Positions 1-13,365 of a stretch of DNA of 64,000 bases are shown here, piece after piece. Source of the DNA: Chionis minor (Eukaryota > Chordata > Aves > Charadriiformes > Chionididae); assembly GCA_013398295.1 (NCBI GenBank), contig VZSF01000978.1, positions 1 through 64,000 of the forward strand, in the 5' to 3' direction. The position numbers and the translations under genes are program-made. Position 1 is the stretch's first letter, and each line of letters begins with the position of its first letter. A model generated the notes under the pieces. That model saw only the letters and a list, made by a program, of their open reading frames with translations, did not search any database and was not told the origin of the DNA.

Positions 1-817
1 TTTAATTTTTTTTTTTTAACTTCCAATTTTATTTTTATACTTATTTTTATTTTTCCAGTGGACACCTCCCTCCTCCTAGGATCTGGCTGCAGAGCCACTC
101 CAGGCCTCCACAGCAGAGTCTGTCACGGCAAGGGCAGGGACCAGCCCCCGGCTGCCCTGCAGTGGAAACTCAGGGGGCAAGGGCCGTAGCCCACCTTGGG
201 TGGCTGTGGCACTCCGGGGACACTGACTGGCACGGGCTGGAAGGTGGTGGAAGCTGATGGCGCGGAGCCACACGCACAGAGAAGGCGCGCTCCTGGCTCA
301 CCTGCAGCGAGCACAGCCATGGTGCCAGATTACAGACCGTTCAGATGTTGCTCTTGAACCCAAAATGTCTGGGTTTCAGCCTCCCTGGAGGATTCACCCA
401 GCCCTGAGTGCGTCCTTTTTGCTGGTAGGGCAGGAGAAGTCATCTAAGTTCAAGCTGTAAAATCCTGTTTAAGCTGTCTCATGGGCAAAGTATTTTCCCA
501 CAGGAGCTCACCCGAGAGCCATGGGCTTTCCTCCACTCGCACTGTCCCCCTTGGGAAGGGAGAGGCAGCACCCACCTCCATCCCAGAGCCTTGGGGGAAC
601 TCTGAAAAGGAGCAGCCCATCGGTGACAGGTCGTTAGCACCTGTTTTTTTCCTCGCGGAGCCAGGCATTTGGGACTAAAACTCCCCCATTTGGCTTTTGG
701 CACCTTCCTTTTCCAGGCATTTGAAAATCTCCACCTAAACTAGCTGCAACTTCTGCCTTCGGGGGAGGTGGGGACGGGCCGTAAAAATAACCTCCTGCTT
801 CCAACTCGCATTGCATT

Positions 818-841
818 GGGAGCGAGGGGCTGGGGAGGGGG
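818..841 (+). other. G-quadruplex motif
   Basis: Four runs of 3, 4, 4 and 5 guanines separated by loops of 5, 2 and 1 bases on the plus strand. This meets the usual G4 pattern with short loops. Folding in cells is not shown. Confidence 0.55.
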
Positions 842-3800
842 AGACGTACTTCGGCCGGCAGGGCGAGGCCATGATTTCCCCCTTGGATTGTGCGTCAGGC
901 AGATGATCTGCATGTGCTTTCTGCTGGAAAGGGAATCGGCTCAAGATGCGAGAGGAATTGCGCTGCCGTCGTTAAGAGGTGAAGAGAGACAGGGGGGAAA
1001 AACACGCGTTGTAATAAAACAGCGTAACCAAAGGGGTTGGGTTTGGGCTGGTCACCTCCCTTGGCTCTGCCCCCAGAAGATCTCCTCCGGTGGAGGCTGC
1101 TGCTGGCCCCCCGGGGTGGGTTTACCAGGCGTCGGGAATCACTGCTGTCATCTGGGGTCACCAGCCCCGGCTCCGGTCGCGTTTTAAATCGGGCTGGTGG
1201 GCTTTGTTGACACCACGCTACTGTGCAGTGAGGGATGCAAAAGTATTTGGTCCAGGGAGAAAGAGACGGCCAGAAAGAGGGGGTGCGCAGAGGGGGGTGC
1301 TGGAGCGTTGGTGTTGAGGCATTTTGCGAGAGGAAGAGAGAGGAGGTTCCTCGTCCCGCCTCTCCCTTTTAGAATTGTTTCTGTATTTGTTCTTCGGCAG
1401 ATCATTAAACCTAAAATACCTGCTCTCCTCATGTTTCTGCTCAAGTACAAACATTTTGAGCATTGTTTTCAAACATTATTCCAACGTGATTTTGGCACAC
1501 CTATACCCCGTCCTGCCGAATTTGCATGAGACCCAGTCTGGGAACAGCTCATTTGAAATGACATTCAAGTGCTGTTTTAATATTCGGCTGCAGTTAATGT
1601 GGATGCAATTAGTTGACACTTGTAAATCCTCGAGTTAAAAGCCCTGTAAGAAGTGTAGGAAGCTGAAAGCGCACCTGAGGCCAAACCCTCAGCTCCTGTC
1701 GGGCACAGAACTTCTTCCATGGGCGGACTGGCACCACCTTGCCCTCTGTGAGTGCCTGACCCACGGCCCCCAGATGCGACGCTGAGGTTCAACCATGTAC
1801 TTGCGTTGACTTCACTGGAGTTTCTTCTGGCCTGGGAGCTCAAACTCCCTCTGGCTAAGACAGGCTCACGCATACAGAAGTGATTGGGTATGTCCTGTGA
1901 GGAAAAAAATAATCAGCCCCATGGAGCCTCCTCATTCCTTATCGACCTTTCATAATACTTTCTTATTTTTTTGGATCGAAGTAACTCAGACTAGCCTGGC
2001 TCGTGGTGCCCCAGACACATACATTTTTAATCCGCATCCAGACCAAGCTTCATTGTGCAATAGGCTCCCTGCTTCCAAAAAAACAAGAGATAACATGTAC
2101 GTCTGCCTAGTCCATTCTTGCCTGAACCATAGACAAATTAAGACCAGCCCAGGTTCCAGGGCAGGAGAGGATCATTGTAAGGCAAATGAGACCTTGGCTC
2201 CTCGTGCTTCTGGATTTTGGGAGTAATTAGGAGACTGAAACCCAGACCTGGGAATGCTTTTCACCGTGTTTTTACAGGAGCAGAGGATAAGGGCATTCAG
2301 CAGCAGCTTAGACTTGGCCCTTGGCAAGTGCGTGGCAGAGCCTGCAGTTAGGACCTCCTTCTCCAACCGTGACATGCCACCTGCTTATGGGCAAAAATCA
2401 TTGATTTGTGATCAAGGGGGAAAATTGCAACCACGTTCCTCTTTCTCCTCTCCCTTTTTTTGTGCAACTCTTTAGATACCTCCTGTAAAGAAGCCTGCAG
2501 TAATCGCTTCACCTTAAATGTGCACTGCCACCAGTGAAGGACAGCCGAGATGTGCTGTGACATGTGCTGTGACTGTCCCCACTGTGGGGCAGGGCTGCCC
2601 CGGCCTGGGGGGCAGCTCCAAGGGTGACAGAACGGTGGCTGCTCCACACTGGTGGGACACAGGGAGCTGTGGGACAGCCCAGGAAAGGGAACACATCTCT
2701 TCTCCCCATGCGATTCCTCATCTCCTGTTTTAAAACTCATTCCTGACTTCCCCAAATTGGTGCTATCTCAGTCACTGTTCATTAAAACAGACTTTTATTA
2801 CAGAAGCAACGACTCTGTTGCTTCCCAAGATGTTTTCCTCGAGCTCTCTGAAGAAGCAGTGTATGCATTTCCAGGGTTCTCGGGCCCATCCTGACAACTA
2901 TACTTTCATCTGTGTGCGAAATCTGCTTTCATATTGTCTCCCTAAGTGCTAAGAGCAAGTGTTTTGATGTTAACTTCTGGGAACGAGCTCTTAAGCTACC
3001 ACCTTACACTTAATTACAGTTATTTATTAAGTACTCCAGCGCATCCACGGGAGAACGGAGGTTTTCTGCTTCAAAGGGTTTCTGGACGTGGGTTCGGCAA
3101 ACACCTTTCACCAAGCAGAATGCTTTTCCTACCCACGTACCTGTCCTCCGTGGTCGGACCACGGAGCTCCCTCTCCTGCTGATAACCCCATTGTTTTCAG
3201 AAGGAGGCCTCCAGCAGCACACCGTATCTTTAGGGCAGGGAGTCACTCCCCTCAACCGATCTCAGGTGACTGCAGTGAGACCGTCCCCATGTTCAAGTGC
3301 GCAGCTGGTTTGGCCCCACGTTCCTGGCAGGGTGAGCCCTGCCATATGTCCCGTTCAGGGTATGACACTCAACCTGCCGCTCTCACCACAGCCTGGTGAA
3401 TCCTGATGCCCACAAAAGCCCAGGATAAAGCCAGGTGTTGTGATGCTCTTCTCTCTTTTGAACCAGGGCTGGGTGATGCTGAGGGCCTGGGATGCAGCAT
3501 GGGCACCAAAGCCCTCTGGCACCGCGCGGTCAGGCTCGCGGCACAGCCGTGGTGCGGTGCCGTAGCCAGCGGTCCTGCTGCCTCCACGCAGGGTCAGCTC
3601 TGCAGACATCCCAGACGCCAACAAAACCAAACACTACTTCAAAGCAGAAACAGCTTCAGCCCTCTTAAAATGCTCCAGAACAAAGATCCTCCCAACCCAC
3701 TGAGCAGCAGGTGCAAGAAGTGGATTTGGACGAAGGGCTTATTAAGAGTGACCACGACGCACAGTTTACGGCATTTTGCTGGTGTAGGGAAGCAGAAAAC

Positions 3801-4603
3801 TGCTTCAGGAGATACCAGCCTAGGGACAAGCAAGCTCCCTCCTAGCCCCAGCATACGCAGGATGCGAGAGATGGGAACAGAGATCCCACGAGTTGAGCTC
3901 TAGACACCTCTTGGCACGAGATGAACGGTCTTATCTTGATACCTGTGTTTGTTTGCCCAGCTCCAAACCTGTCTCGGCAACACAGGAGCCTGCCTTGCCC
4001 CGCTCCTGCCTCTTGCAGAGACACCACCTCTGGTCCCAGCCGCCAAAGGGCCCATCAAGGCTCATCTGCTCTGCAGCCCAGGGGCTTCCCCGTGAGATCT
4101 CGGGCAGCGCTGCCCGGGAGGCCCCGGCAGAGGCTGCGGCAGGAGGTGTTTTAAGGGATGGGAGTCCTGACCTGCAGAGCTTGGACTCGGCTCTTTCCCC
4201 ATTGCCCATTCCGGCAAGGGGCTTGATTATTTTCTTGCTGTATTTTGGGAGCGGGCCCTCAACAAACACATTTTCTTGTGTCAGAGCAACGGAAAGGACT
4301 GAAAACGTACCTCAGGAGCAGTAAAACCCACCCTGTCAGCGCCCCAATGGCTCAGCTCAACAGAGGCCAGGGATGGCATCTTGCCTGAAGTGCCCGCGCT
4401 CAGGTGCAATCGGGATCAGGCCCACGGCCGTGCCACTGCGGTGCCGTTGCAGCCGGGATTGGCAGTAGGGGGACCAGCCCAGCCCATATCCTTGTGGCCC
4501 CTGAGTTGTGGATGTGGATCACCCAGCTGAGCTTATCAGACAGCTCATTGTTCCTGCCTGAGTGATTCAGCCCCTCCACAGTACTCCCCGGCAGCACAGC
4601 AGT

Positions 4604-4648
4604 GAGGAGGAGGAGGAGGAAGAGGAGAAGAAGGAAGGAGGAGGGAGG
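4604..4648. repeat. 45-bp polypurine tract (GAG/GAA-rich)
   Basis: An uninterrupted run of 45 purines on the plus strand, mostly GAG and GAA units. Such tracts can be polymorphic microsatellites and may form triplex structures. Confidence 0.8.
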
Positions 4649-6910
4649 CGTGCAGAGCACACAGATAGTCCTCCTGATAGCGGGAGGCAGATAAACACAC
4701 GCGAGTTAATGGCTGAGCTCAGATCTAGTTGAGGCAGTTTGACCTTTCTGCTGGTAAGCCTCCCTTCAGCTGACATGAAAGAGTTTGACAGAAGCACTCA
4801 GGGGAATGTGTGGCCAATAAGTGAGACTTAACTTTCTCCAGCAAGTAATATTGATTAGCGCAGCGCCTGCAGACACGGCTCCAGGCGGTGGTGGGATTTC
4901 AGCACAGCTCACTCAGGGAGCGAGCAGAAGAGACAGCTGAGATGCAAAGGTAAAATAATTTGTTGACTGAACCTGCAAAATGTCCTTTCTGTCTCCTACC
5001 CTAGTGACCCGTGCACTGTTGAAAGCCTGGGAGCGAGGGAGAGGCTTTGCAGGCTGGGCGGCAACACTGGGAGCCAGCTACTGTCCCTGCACGGCCCGGC
5101 TCGTCTCCATCCCGGTGGGTCTCCTTGTAATTGAGCGCCTCTTCCCATCTTCCTGGGCCACTTTGTCCTTTGGCATCACTGGTAAAGAAACATCTGTTAC
5201 GAGCACTGATGCTTTCTGAGAACTTGGGCAATTAGGAGAAAAAAATGGACCAAGGATCCCCCTGAGCATCTGAGAGAGGCTTACTCCTCTCTCGCCATCC
5301 CACTCTGCCCCGGTGATCCAGCCATAAAGGGTGGCACAGGACTGTGCCAGTGCATGAAACCAAACCCAGACCTGTGCAGCTTCACCCTGGGAAGCAGCAT
5401 GGTGGTATTCCCACCTGGCTGAGGTCTGCATCTCCTGCGGACCCATGGAAACGGGTCTCAGTGAGCCTGGTGATTCCCTGCTGGCTGCAGTATTATAATC
5501 ATCCATGTAGCATGAAGTGGCTGAGACTCAGCTTCTCACTGTCCCAGACATCTTGGTGGTACCACGAAGCTGAAATGTTACTCAGACTGCAGAGTGGCTG
5601 CCTGGAGTCTAAAATCAAGTCCATTTGTTTCATGGAAGCACGTTTTGAAAATCTTGCTCCTAGCCTTTTGCGCTTACGGGGAGCCTGATCCACATGTAAG
5701 GCAGTACCGTGCTCTCTGCCCAAGTCCATGGAAAGCCCAAAAGGGTGACAGCAGCAATGTGTGAACTACCCCGGTTTGGTTTAGTTCTGTATTTATCCTG
5801 ATCACACTGAAGTACCAGCAACACCGGCCCAATGCTCTGGAACGTGAGGTGGAGGCTGCTATTATGTAGTACATCTTAAATGCCCCAGTCCAAACACCTC
5901 TCATAATAAACTCCTGGTTTGCTCAGGAATATAAAATGGTGTTTTTGAAAGCAGCAGGATGACCTAGAAGCTTGGGTTACACATAATCTATATGCAAAGG
6001 TGCTTTAAGTTCTTTTAAAGCAATGCATGATATTATGCCAAGATGAGTGTTGAGTCCAGATAAAGGCACCAAGCGTTTAAAATGCTGGGCAAGCTTTTTG
6101 GGAGGTTAGAAGGATGCTTTTGCTCAGGATGGTACTGAACTTTTCCACCACAGCCTGCACTTTTCTTTCCTTCGCCTTCTTCCTCTTGCTGCTGTGTATG
6201 GAAAGATGAAGAAAAAGCAAGGCTTTTCCGCCTGGCATCTCAGGGAAGGACCAGGAGGTGGTTGTTCTGGGCAAGCATTTGCCCACTTACCGTTCCTCTG
6301 GCCAGGATGTGATCCTAAGGTTTGATCACCGGGGTCATGGCACAAATGCGGGAGCTCTCTGGGAGCTGGCATCAGCCATGGCAGCCCCCGGCTGCAGGCA
6401 GCCGTTGAGACGGGGATGTGATGCATAGGAAGAGCGCTCCCAAAGCCGGAGGGCGAAGCCCGGGTAGACACACCGGGGGCACCCTCAGGAGCTGGCGAAG
6501 GGGCGTGGGGCAGCGATGGGAGTGCTCCGCAGGCTCAGTTTTGCCCATATCCATGCTCCCACGGCTGCAGGCAAACACATCCCACCCCTGGGTAAGCCTC
6601 CTGCCACAGCGGGTTTAACGACACGCATTAAAATACCAGCAGGTCCACAATAAGAGATGCCATTTGCGGACGTGAGTCGGTTTAAAGAGAAATAATACAC
6701 GTTAACCTGCATCAGGCTGCAAGTGGGGACAGGCCCTGGGCTGCCAGCGGACACCTGCTGCCTTGCCCCCGGCCAGGGTGCGCCGGGGAGGGCCGACCCG
6801 GTGCGGGCAGCTGCACATCTCACAGCCCCTCTGCCAGCGAAAGCCATCCCTGCAGCCACTCGGGCACAGGTGGCAGTTTTGGGACCCTCCAACGCCTGGG
6901 CTGGCCAGGC

Positions 6911-6945
6911 GCATCCAGCCCTTGGGGTGCATCCAGCCCTTGGGG
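6911..6945. repeat. Two-copy 18-bp tandem repeat
   Basis: The unit GCATCCAGCCCTTGGGGT occurs at 6911-6928 and again from 6929, with only the last base changed. Confidence 0.85.
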
Positions 6946-8039
6946 CTGCAGAGCCCCGGAGGCGGAGGAGTCCTGCTCCCTGCCATTGTGCCGTCCTCTG
7001 TCAGATCATGCTGTGCTGGCAGTTTGCAAAGCTGTCTATTATCGGCACGTTAATAACCTTTCACAATGTTTAATTACTTGGAAAGGTAATCGGTCCTGTG
7101 GTAGTTCTTTAAAAAGCATGCCCATTTCACTTGCTCTTGGCAGAGACTTCTGCTTTTTTTTTGTCTTTCATTCTCACAATAAATGTTACAACTGATCCTG
7201 CTTCAAAAGGCAATACCTATTTGTAAAACAAAGAGGAAGATTGCTCCCTGGCTTTCTGAGCATCAGCTCTGCAGCCAGGGTGCCCTGCCACAGATCTCTC
7301 CCACCCACACCATTGTGTGTGGCTTCAGGGAGACATTTTGATTTTTTTTTTCATGGCTTCTCATTTAAGGTGCCTGGTTTGACACGCACAGCCAGGTACT
7401 CAGGGGCAGACTCTAATTCACTGGCAGAGCTGGCCCCGCTGCTGGCTGCACATAAATAAACAGCCAAGAAGCCACATGTAAGTAGCCCGGTCCCCTCCGC
7501 TCGCTCGCTGCTGCCCTTCGGCCACCAAGAGCAGTGCCCACGCAGGCTGCCACAAGCTGCGATGCCCATGGCTGGGGCTGGGAGGAGCAAGCAGGAGGAC
7601 CCGGCAGGAAGAGGACAGGCAGGCCATCCAGGTGGGTGAGAGTGCCACCAGGCTGTCTGAGGACAGCTAACTACAACATTGTGAGGGTCAGGGGCTCAAG
7701 ACCACCACTAGCCACATCTCTGCTGCACCCAGTACACCAAAGAAGTGGCAGGTTGCTCTCCTTCCATGCAAGGATGCCCCTGCGCATGACATGAGGCAAC
7801 CTGTGCACATTGCCTTGTGACCCTCTGCTGGCATACGCCGCAAACAAGGAGGTTTGGCCCTACCCTGGAGCCCACCAGCTGCTGGCCACAACCCCCTGAG
7901 ACAGCTTGGGACCACTGTGTCGTTGCCACCAGGGTCCCCTTGCCCCCTTCTTGCCGCTCTGGTGCAGCCCTGGGACCCTGGAGCCAGCCCGAGAGTGGAC
8001 CTGCCTCAGCGCAAGCGTTCTCCAGTGCTGCTACGCAGG

Positions 8040-8083
8040 GCACATGTGTGCGTGCACACACGCGTGCACACATGCATGCACAC
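8040..8083. repeat. 44-bp perfectly alternating purine-pyrimidine tract
   Basis: Every step alternates purine and pyrimidine, mixing CA/TG, CG and AT steps (ACACACGCGTGCACACATGC inside). It is a decayed CA/TG microsatellite with Z-DNA-forming potential. Confidence 0.8.
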
Positions 8084-9480
8084 CTGCACACCTGCAAGGC
8101 CACGGAGCTCTGGCGTGTGCCGGGGTCCAGCCCCGGGGAGGACACACAGCCCCTCAGGCTCAGGCTCCCACTAGCCACCACCACAGCCTGCAGTAGCGGA
8201 AAGTATTAGACTGGATTGCCTAAATTTGTCCTTTTCCACTGATGAACACCATCCTGTGAGCCGACGTGTTCCGCTTCAGCCAGGGAGGTACTCACTTTTG
8301 GGGACAAAAGTATAAAATTGTATCAGAGCAAAACATTATTCATGGTGGCAGCAAAAGCCGCTGGCATTTTCTTCCTTTTTCCTTAAGTACAAGCTTGTCA
8401 AACGACCAAACAAAAAGCCCCCAGCAGCTTTCGAAGGGTCAGGCTCTCAGCCTACAGCTTCCCCCACGTGGAGGCATAGTCAGAAGCCCGGTCCCAGTCC
8501 CGCAGCCCATCCACACTGGTGTTTTTCTTATTTTCTTGGAAGTCTTGTCAGGTTTGTTTTCTTCTTTTTTTCTTTCTTTCTTTTTTCCTTTAAAAAAAGG
8601 AGCTTTTAGCAGCCCTGGGGCAGAAGGCTCTCACTTGCTAAATCACAAGGTTTGCCACATTGAAATGTAGGGACATGCCCACAAACGGGAACTGGCTGTC
8701 TTAGCTTTTGTTCTTGACTGCTTGCCAGAACCCTCAAAACAACAGGAGGAGGTTCAGCTACCTAAACATCCCTTCGCTTGGGGGAGCCTGTAAAATGCAG
8801 GCATTAACGTATCAGACCCCATCGAAGCCTTTGCCAGCAGCGCAGGCAACCCCACTGCCAGGCAGATGGGTGGCCACGGGACAAGAAGGAGCAGTGTTAA
8901 TGGTGTGTCCTTCCTGGCAGGGTCGCCAGGCTGCACTGACCCAGGATCCTGCCTTCTTGCAGCACTCGGTGATTACGGAGCGCGAGAGAGGTGCGAATGT
9001 CAGGAAACACCGTCCAGTGCTCTGATATTAGAGATACTAGATATTGTAGATTTTAGAGCCAGCTAAGTGATGAACCCCATGCAGTCCCACCAGAGACATA
9101 CCGACAAGAATTGGATTTGTACTGAGATGAATGGTCACATTTTTCCCCTCCCAGCTTGTTTGAAGAACAGTGATGGGAAGGGACAGCAAGGGACCAAAAC
9201 TTGCAGACTGAAAGAGACGATTAGCAAAATGCTGCCCTTAAAGAGCTGAAAAGCAACCTCTAGTGCAGTCAACAGTGGTAGGTGCTTCCTCAGCACAGAT
9301 CTAACCTGTAGCTCTCCACGCTGTATACCCTTATTTAACTTGGACAGCACACCTCAGTCCTCAGCTACAGATATATTTAGACTTCTATTTCAGTCATAGA
9401 CTTGGAGAGAGACCAGATATACACCTCAGACCTTGCCTATAGTCATTCCTTGGCCACCTCACTGTTCTGCTAATGTTTAT

Positions 9481-12400
9481 TTAAAAGAATGAGGGGTGGA
9501 GCATGACCTAGCAAGGGGTTGAGAAGCTCTCCTAATGTCCATCTCTCAGCTTGGCTCTTGTCAGCCTGGCTCTTGTCAGCCACCTTGCTGCAACATTTTA
9601 ACCTGGGAGGTCTGGGCCAGCATCGCATCTGCCTGCAGGCTCCCCCTCAAGGTACTTGAGATCCTTCAAGTCCCTTCTGTTGGCTCCAGTTTCCTTCTCA
9701 TGTGTCCCAACAGGGCCACCTCAGAGGGATTTAGGGTTTTGACAAGCTACACTGTTCACCTCAAACTCTACCAGGTACAAACTCTACAGCAAGAGTCCCC
9801 CAGTCCCCCCAGTCTTCACCTGCAGCTCTTGGTATCCTCTTTCTCTTGGGCTCTCCTCCATGAGTCCCTGCACAGCTTTGAGTCACCAAGGAGCTCAGGA
9901 TCTCCAAATTATTCTCTCCCTGGGCGTTCCATTCCCATTTAGGTCTCTCTTGGAAAAGTAGATGGGATGGTGCTCAGCTCCTGCAGCACCTAAACCTTTC
10001 TTCTGCTCTCTCTGAGTGTCTCCTCCTGAATTTGCACCATCACTTGGGTACCACCCAGTTGGAGGAGCCTCCACCAGAACAGGGACGCCCTCAGAGGGCA
10101 TCTGCACTCTGGCAGAGGCTCCCCCCGACCAGGACGCAGCACCCTTGCTCCCAGCACTTCCTCAATGCCATCACTTGGGTGAAGGCTAAGGAAGACAGGC
10201 AGGTGGGCGCCCACCCCCGAACCACCTCCTTGAGTTTGCAAGTCCCACGAGGTGGGCAAGCCAAACCGTCTTCCCTCGCAACGTCACGGCGTTAGGTTAT
10301 AAAGTTCAGCTTGTCAGCAAGTAAGCTGGTCTCACCCACGACTTCTTTCCACATAATTATGGTTTGCAGAGATACCAGGAAAAAAGGAGAGCCCCTGCTG
10401 GAGATGCTGACGTCTTTTTCCTTTCAGGTTCAATGGCTGCTTTATTGCGGTTGGGTTTTCTTCCTCCCCGCCGCCCGGTCTTTCTGTGACCGGAATCGTT
10501 CCCCTCTGAAAAACGTGGTGACTTTTGCTGAAAAGCAGTTCTGCCACTTCTGTAGCGAGGCAGCACTCATGAACGGCACAGTGGTAGTTACGGGATGTGT
10601 GGTTTACCTCAAGACGTCACATCTCCTCCCCCCAGAGACATCAGAAGGGTTATTGCTCAAATACGGCTTCGATTGTATAAAGGAAAAAGGCCCTGTGACT
10701 TTCACTGCTACTTTTAATGTTCTAAGAAACCTTCGTGGTCCCTTCCCCAGGCTGCTTCAAAGGGCAATTAGCTGGGGCACAAAATGCTGCCTTTTGGTAA
10801 ACATATGCATACAAAGTGCGGTCTAAAATCCCATGAGTCAAATTTCAGTATTTCCTACATGGGGAAAGGAGCGACTCATTTTAGTTGGGGATTTTTCCCA
10901 GGTGAGGGCTGGACGGAAAGCAGATCTTCAAGTGCCAGATTTGCACTTTCTGTCATTCAATACTTCTGGAGAGCAGACAGGGTGAAGTATCCAGCATGCC
11001 TCTTTCAGCGCCGGAGCCGTGATGCTCAGCTGGAAGACGGTCCTTAGGGAGCCATTGCTGGGGATGGCTACGGTCCGTGCGGGGAAGGAGAGCACCAGGG
11101 CTGGGCTCACCCAGCAGAGCTCTGCTGAGGAGAACTTGGCAAACACTGGGCATCCTCTCTGCGGCAGGAAAGCTGTGAAACGAGAGGCGGGCAGGCTCGG
11201 CAGTGCTGGACACAAGCAGCATGGGGCTGCGTTAGCACACACTCAGAGAGAGAGCTGAGAAAGGAAACCGCCAAACCAGATCTCCCCGTCCCGGCTAAAA
11301 CGAAAAAAACCACACAGAAGGTAAACATATACCATCACCAGTGGAAACGCAGCCGCTCTCATCCCCTTCACGTGGGCAGGGGGGAACGGTGCAGGGCTGC
11401 CCAGCCCGGCTGCTGGCGCTTCGGCGAAGGGCACCGGTGCCAACATGGAGACGCACCATCCACCCCAGGTTGGGTCCTCTCCCTGTTCTTTCCTGGCTGG
11501 AAAGAACACCCCCTCTTTTCTCACAAGCCACCAGGTTTTAACAACGGTCCCCCTCTGCAGACCCATGTCAAGCTGAACCAGTCCAAGCACAACACTGCGA
11601 ATCCTTGTGGCGCGAGGTTTTGCTGGCACAAGCAGCTGATGGGCTTCTCGTGAGCCGTTCCAGCGTTGTGTGAGCCCCCGTGAGTGGGGTCCACAGGCAC
11701 CGCTCCCGAGAGCGGCCCACCCAAAGCTGTGACCATGTAGGGAAGGGCAAAAGGTGCAAAGGCAAACTGTGCCGTGGCCTTTTGCTCGCCTCAGCTTTGA
11801 GAGTACAGCTGCAGTGCCTGACCAAAACTGTGACTGAGCTCCTCTTTGCTAAAATCCCCGTGTCCGATCTCCCGTGTGGTGTCTGAAGATGGGGTTCCCC
11901 AAGGGAGGCGCAGGCTTCCCTTGTTTTTCTATAAAGACACGGCGTTCCACCTAGCGAGCGTGGGGTTTGCTCATGGGTGCCTTCCTCCCGGGTGCCGTAC
12001 AGCGCTCTGACCTGCCCAGGAAACCCAGCTGGTTTCCTGCAGCGAGACGGGCAGCACCTCGTTCGCTGAAGATCTCATCCACCTGCCTATTGCTCCAGCG
12101 CCAGCCTCTTGGGCTCCTCCAGGAAGGTCCATATCCACGTATGAAAAGCGCTTGCCAAGGGGATGAGCGGCGCTTACAACCCTTGTGGAGGGAGGGAATG
12201 AAACCCGCCCCAGCTCCAGCAGCAGGAACTCGACGCCTGCCTCCCCGCCGGCTGGGATGCGGGATGCGCACCAGGGAGAAGGAAACGGTTACAACACAAC
12301 CAGGTGGAAGATGCCTGTGCGTGTGCTCATTGCAAGGACGTTATCTCCTTAAGCAAGGTGTGACTAGGGAAGGAGTTCCTTTCAACAAAGCTGCCCCGGC

Positions 12401-12555
12401 CAGGAGAGGCAAGGGATGGGCACCTTCACCCCGGCACTCTGTCTCTGCCGGGCCTGGCAGGATCCTGGCATGAGCTAATTAACCCTTCAATTGCTGAGGA
12501 AGCTCAGAGGCCCTTAATTTGACAGTCACCGTAAAAATATTTTGTCTGTCAACAG
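9481..12555. other. Intergenic sequence, no gene recognised
   Basis: Moderately GC-rich. It includes a 15-bp tandem pair (9552-9581), the 13-mer CCATCACTTGGGT at 10037-10049 and again at 10168-10180, and a 171-codon open frame at 10311-10826 with no family resemblance. An AP-1 consensus lies at 10834-10840. Confidence 0.55.
9552..9581. repeat. Two-copy 15-bp tandem repeat
   Basis: TGGCTCTTGTCAGCC is present at 9552-9566 and again at 9567-9581. Confidence 0.85.
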
Positions 12556-12690
12556 AGTCTTTCATCCAAGGATCTCAAAGCGCTTTACAAGTATTAATTA
12601 AGCTCACCGAGGTAAGTATGAATAATTATCATCATTGAACAGTGTGGAGAACTGAGGCCAAACTTGCCCAAGAGCATCTGTCAGGCCCCA
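12556..12690 (-). repeat. Ancient MIR3/L3-like SINE relic (reverse copy)
   Basis: The plus strand reads, in order: a CCAAGGATCTCAAAGCGC block, TTTACAAGTATTAATTAAG, a GAGGTAAGTA block, ATTATCATCATT, GAACTGAGGCCAAACTTGCCCAAG. This is the reverse complement of the amniote-wide MIR3/L3-type element, whose sense strand has the CTCAGTTT, TAAAATGG and GCGCTATATAA landmarks. A second copy in the opposite orientation is at 18131-18265. Confidence 0.65.
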
Positions 12691-13284
12691 GAGACTGGCG
12701 CGGGAGAAGGAGCAATTCCCAGCTGCGGTTGTCCGGCTGCAAACCCTCCTGCAGAGAACAGCCTCAGCCTGCAAACCAACCCAGTCTGCGGTGCTCCACT
12801 CAAGGGTGTCCTCCCCTGGAAGATCACGTGTTCGAAGGGCAGGAAAAAGAAGTTATTTTCATTTTGGAATACAATGCAATTGATGTCACTGTAAAAAATA
12901 CACGCAAAAATGACACAAAAATGTAAACTCCCTGAATTGGTGTGAAAGCTTTCTGAACAACAGAAAAGGAATGCTGTTTCATTCATCCCGCGTCCTGTGT
13001 TAGTTCCTTCTACTGTTTTATGTGAGATTAGTAGTTTTTGGAAGTAGTGGATAGTAAATCAGGTGTTGAGGAATTAGGAACAGAATTTAAGGAGTATTTA
13101 AAAGCCCAAATGATCAAATCTGCATTTATACAAACTTGCTTATTATTTCCCGTTACTATTATGAATCCCAGGGCTTGGAGCATTTTAATTTTCCAATGCC
13201 TCCAACCATCCTGTATCAAGGAGTCTCAGATTAGGGTTGCTTAGGTTGCAAGTTCAGTCATATTTTAAAGTGATAAAGACTCAC

Positions 13285-13365
13285 TGTCATCATCTAGTCT
13301 GAACTCTTGCACAGCCCAACCCAGAGGAATTCAGCTATTTACCTTGTAGATAGCCCAGCTACTTA
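13285..13365 (-). mobile_element. Possible old CR1-like fragment
   Basis: A short stretch reading TCATCTAGTCTGAACTC, followed by a CAGCCCAACCCAGAGGAATT block, resembles the reverse complement of old CR1 3' sequence. It is only about 80 bp, so the assignment is tentative. Confidence 0.4.

Larger units (their letters stand above)
1..9480. other. GC-richer intergenic sequence, no gene recognised
   Basis: Many short open frames occur on both strands, but they overlap each other, lack family-like sequence and look like by-products of GC-rich DNA. I identified only the G4 motif (818-841), the polypurine tract (4604-4648), an 18-bp tandem pair (6911-6945) and the alternating tract (8040-8083). By synteny this would lie between BABAM2 and FOSL2. 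Confidence 0.6.

Noticed and set aside
3406..3903. 165-codon open frame on the plus strand
   Set aside because: Low-information GC-rich frame with no recognisable motif; shadow frames occur on the other strand.
10311..10826. 171-codon open frame on the plus strand
   Set aside because: No family resemblance, no splice or promoter context, and the opposite strand is also partly open.
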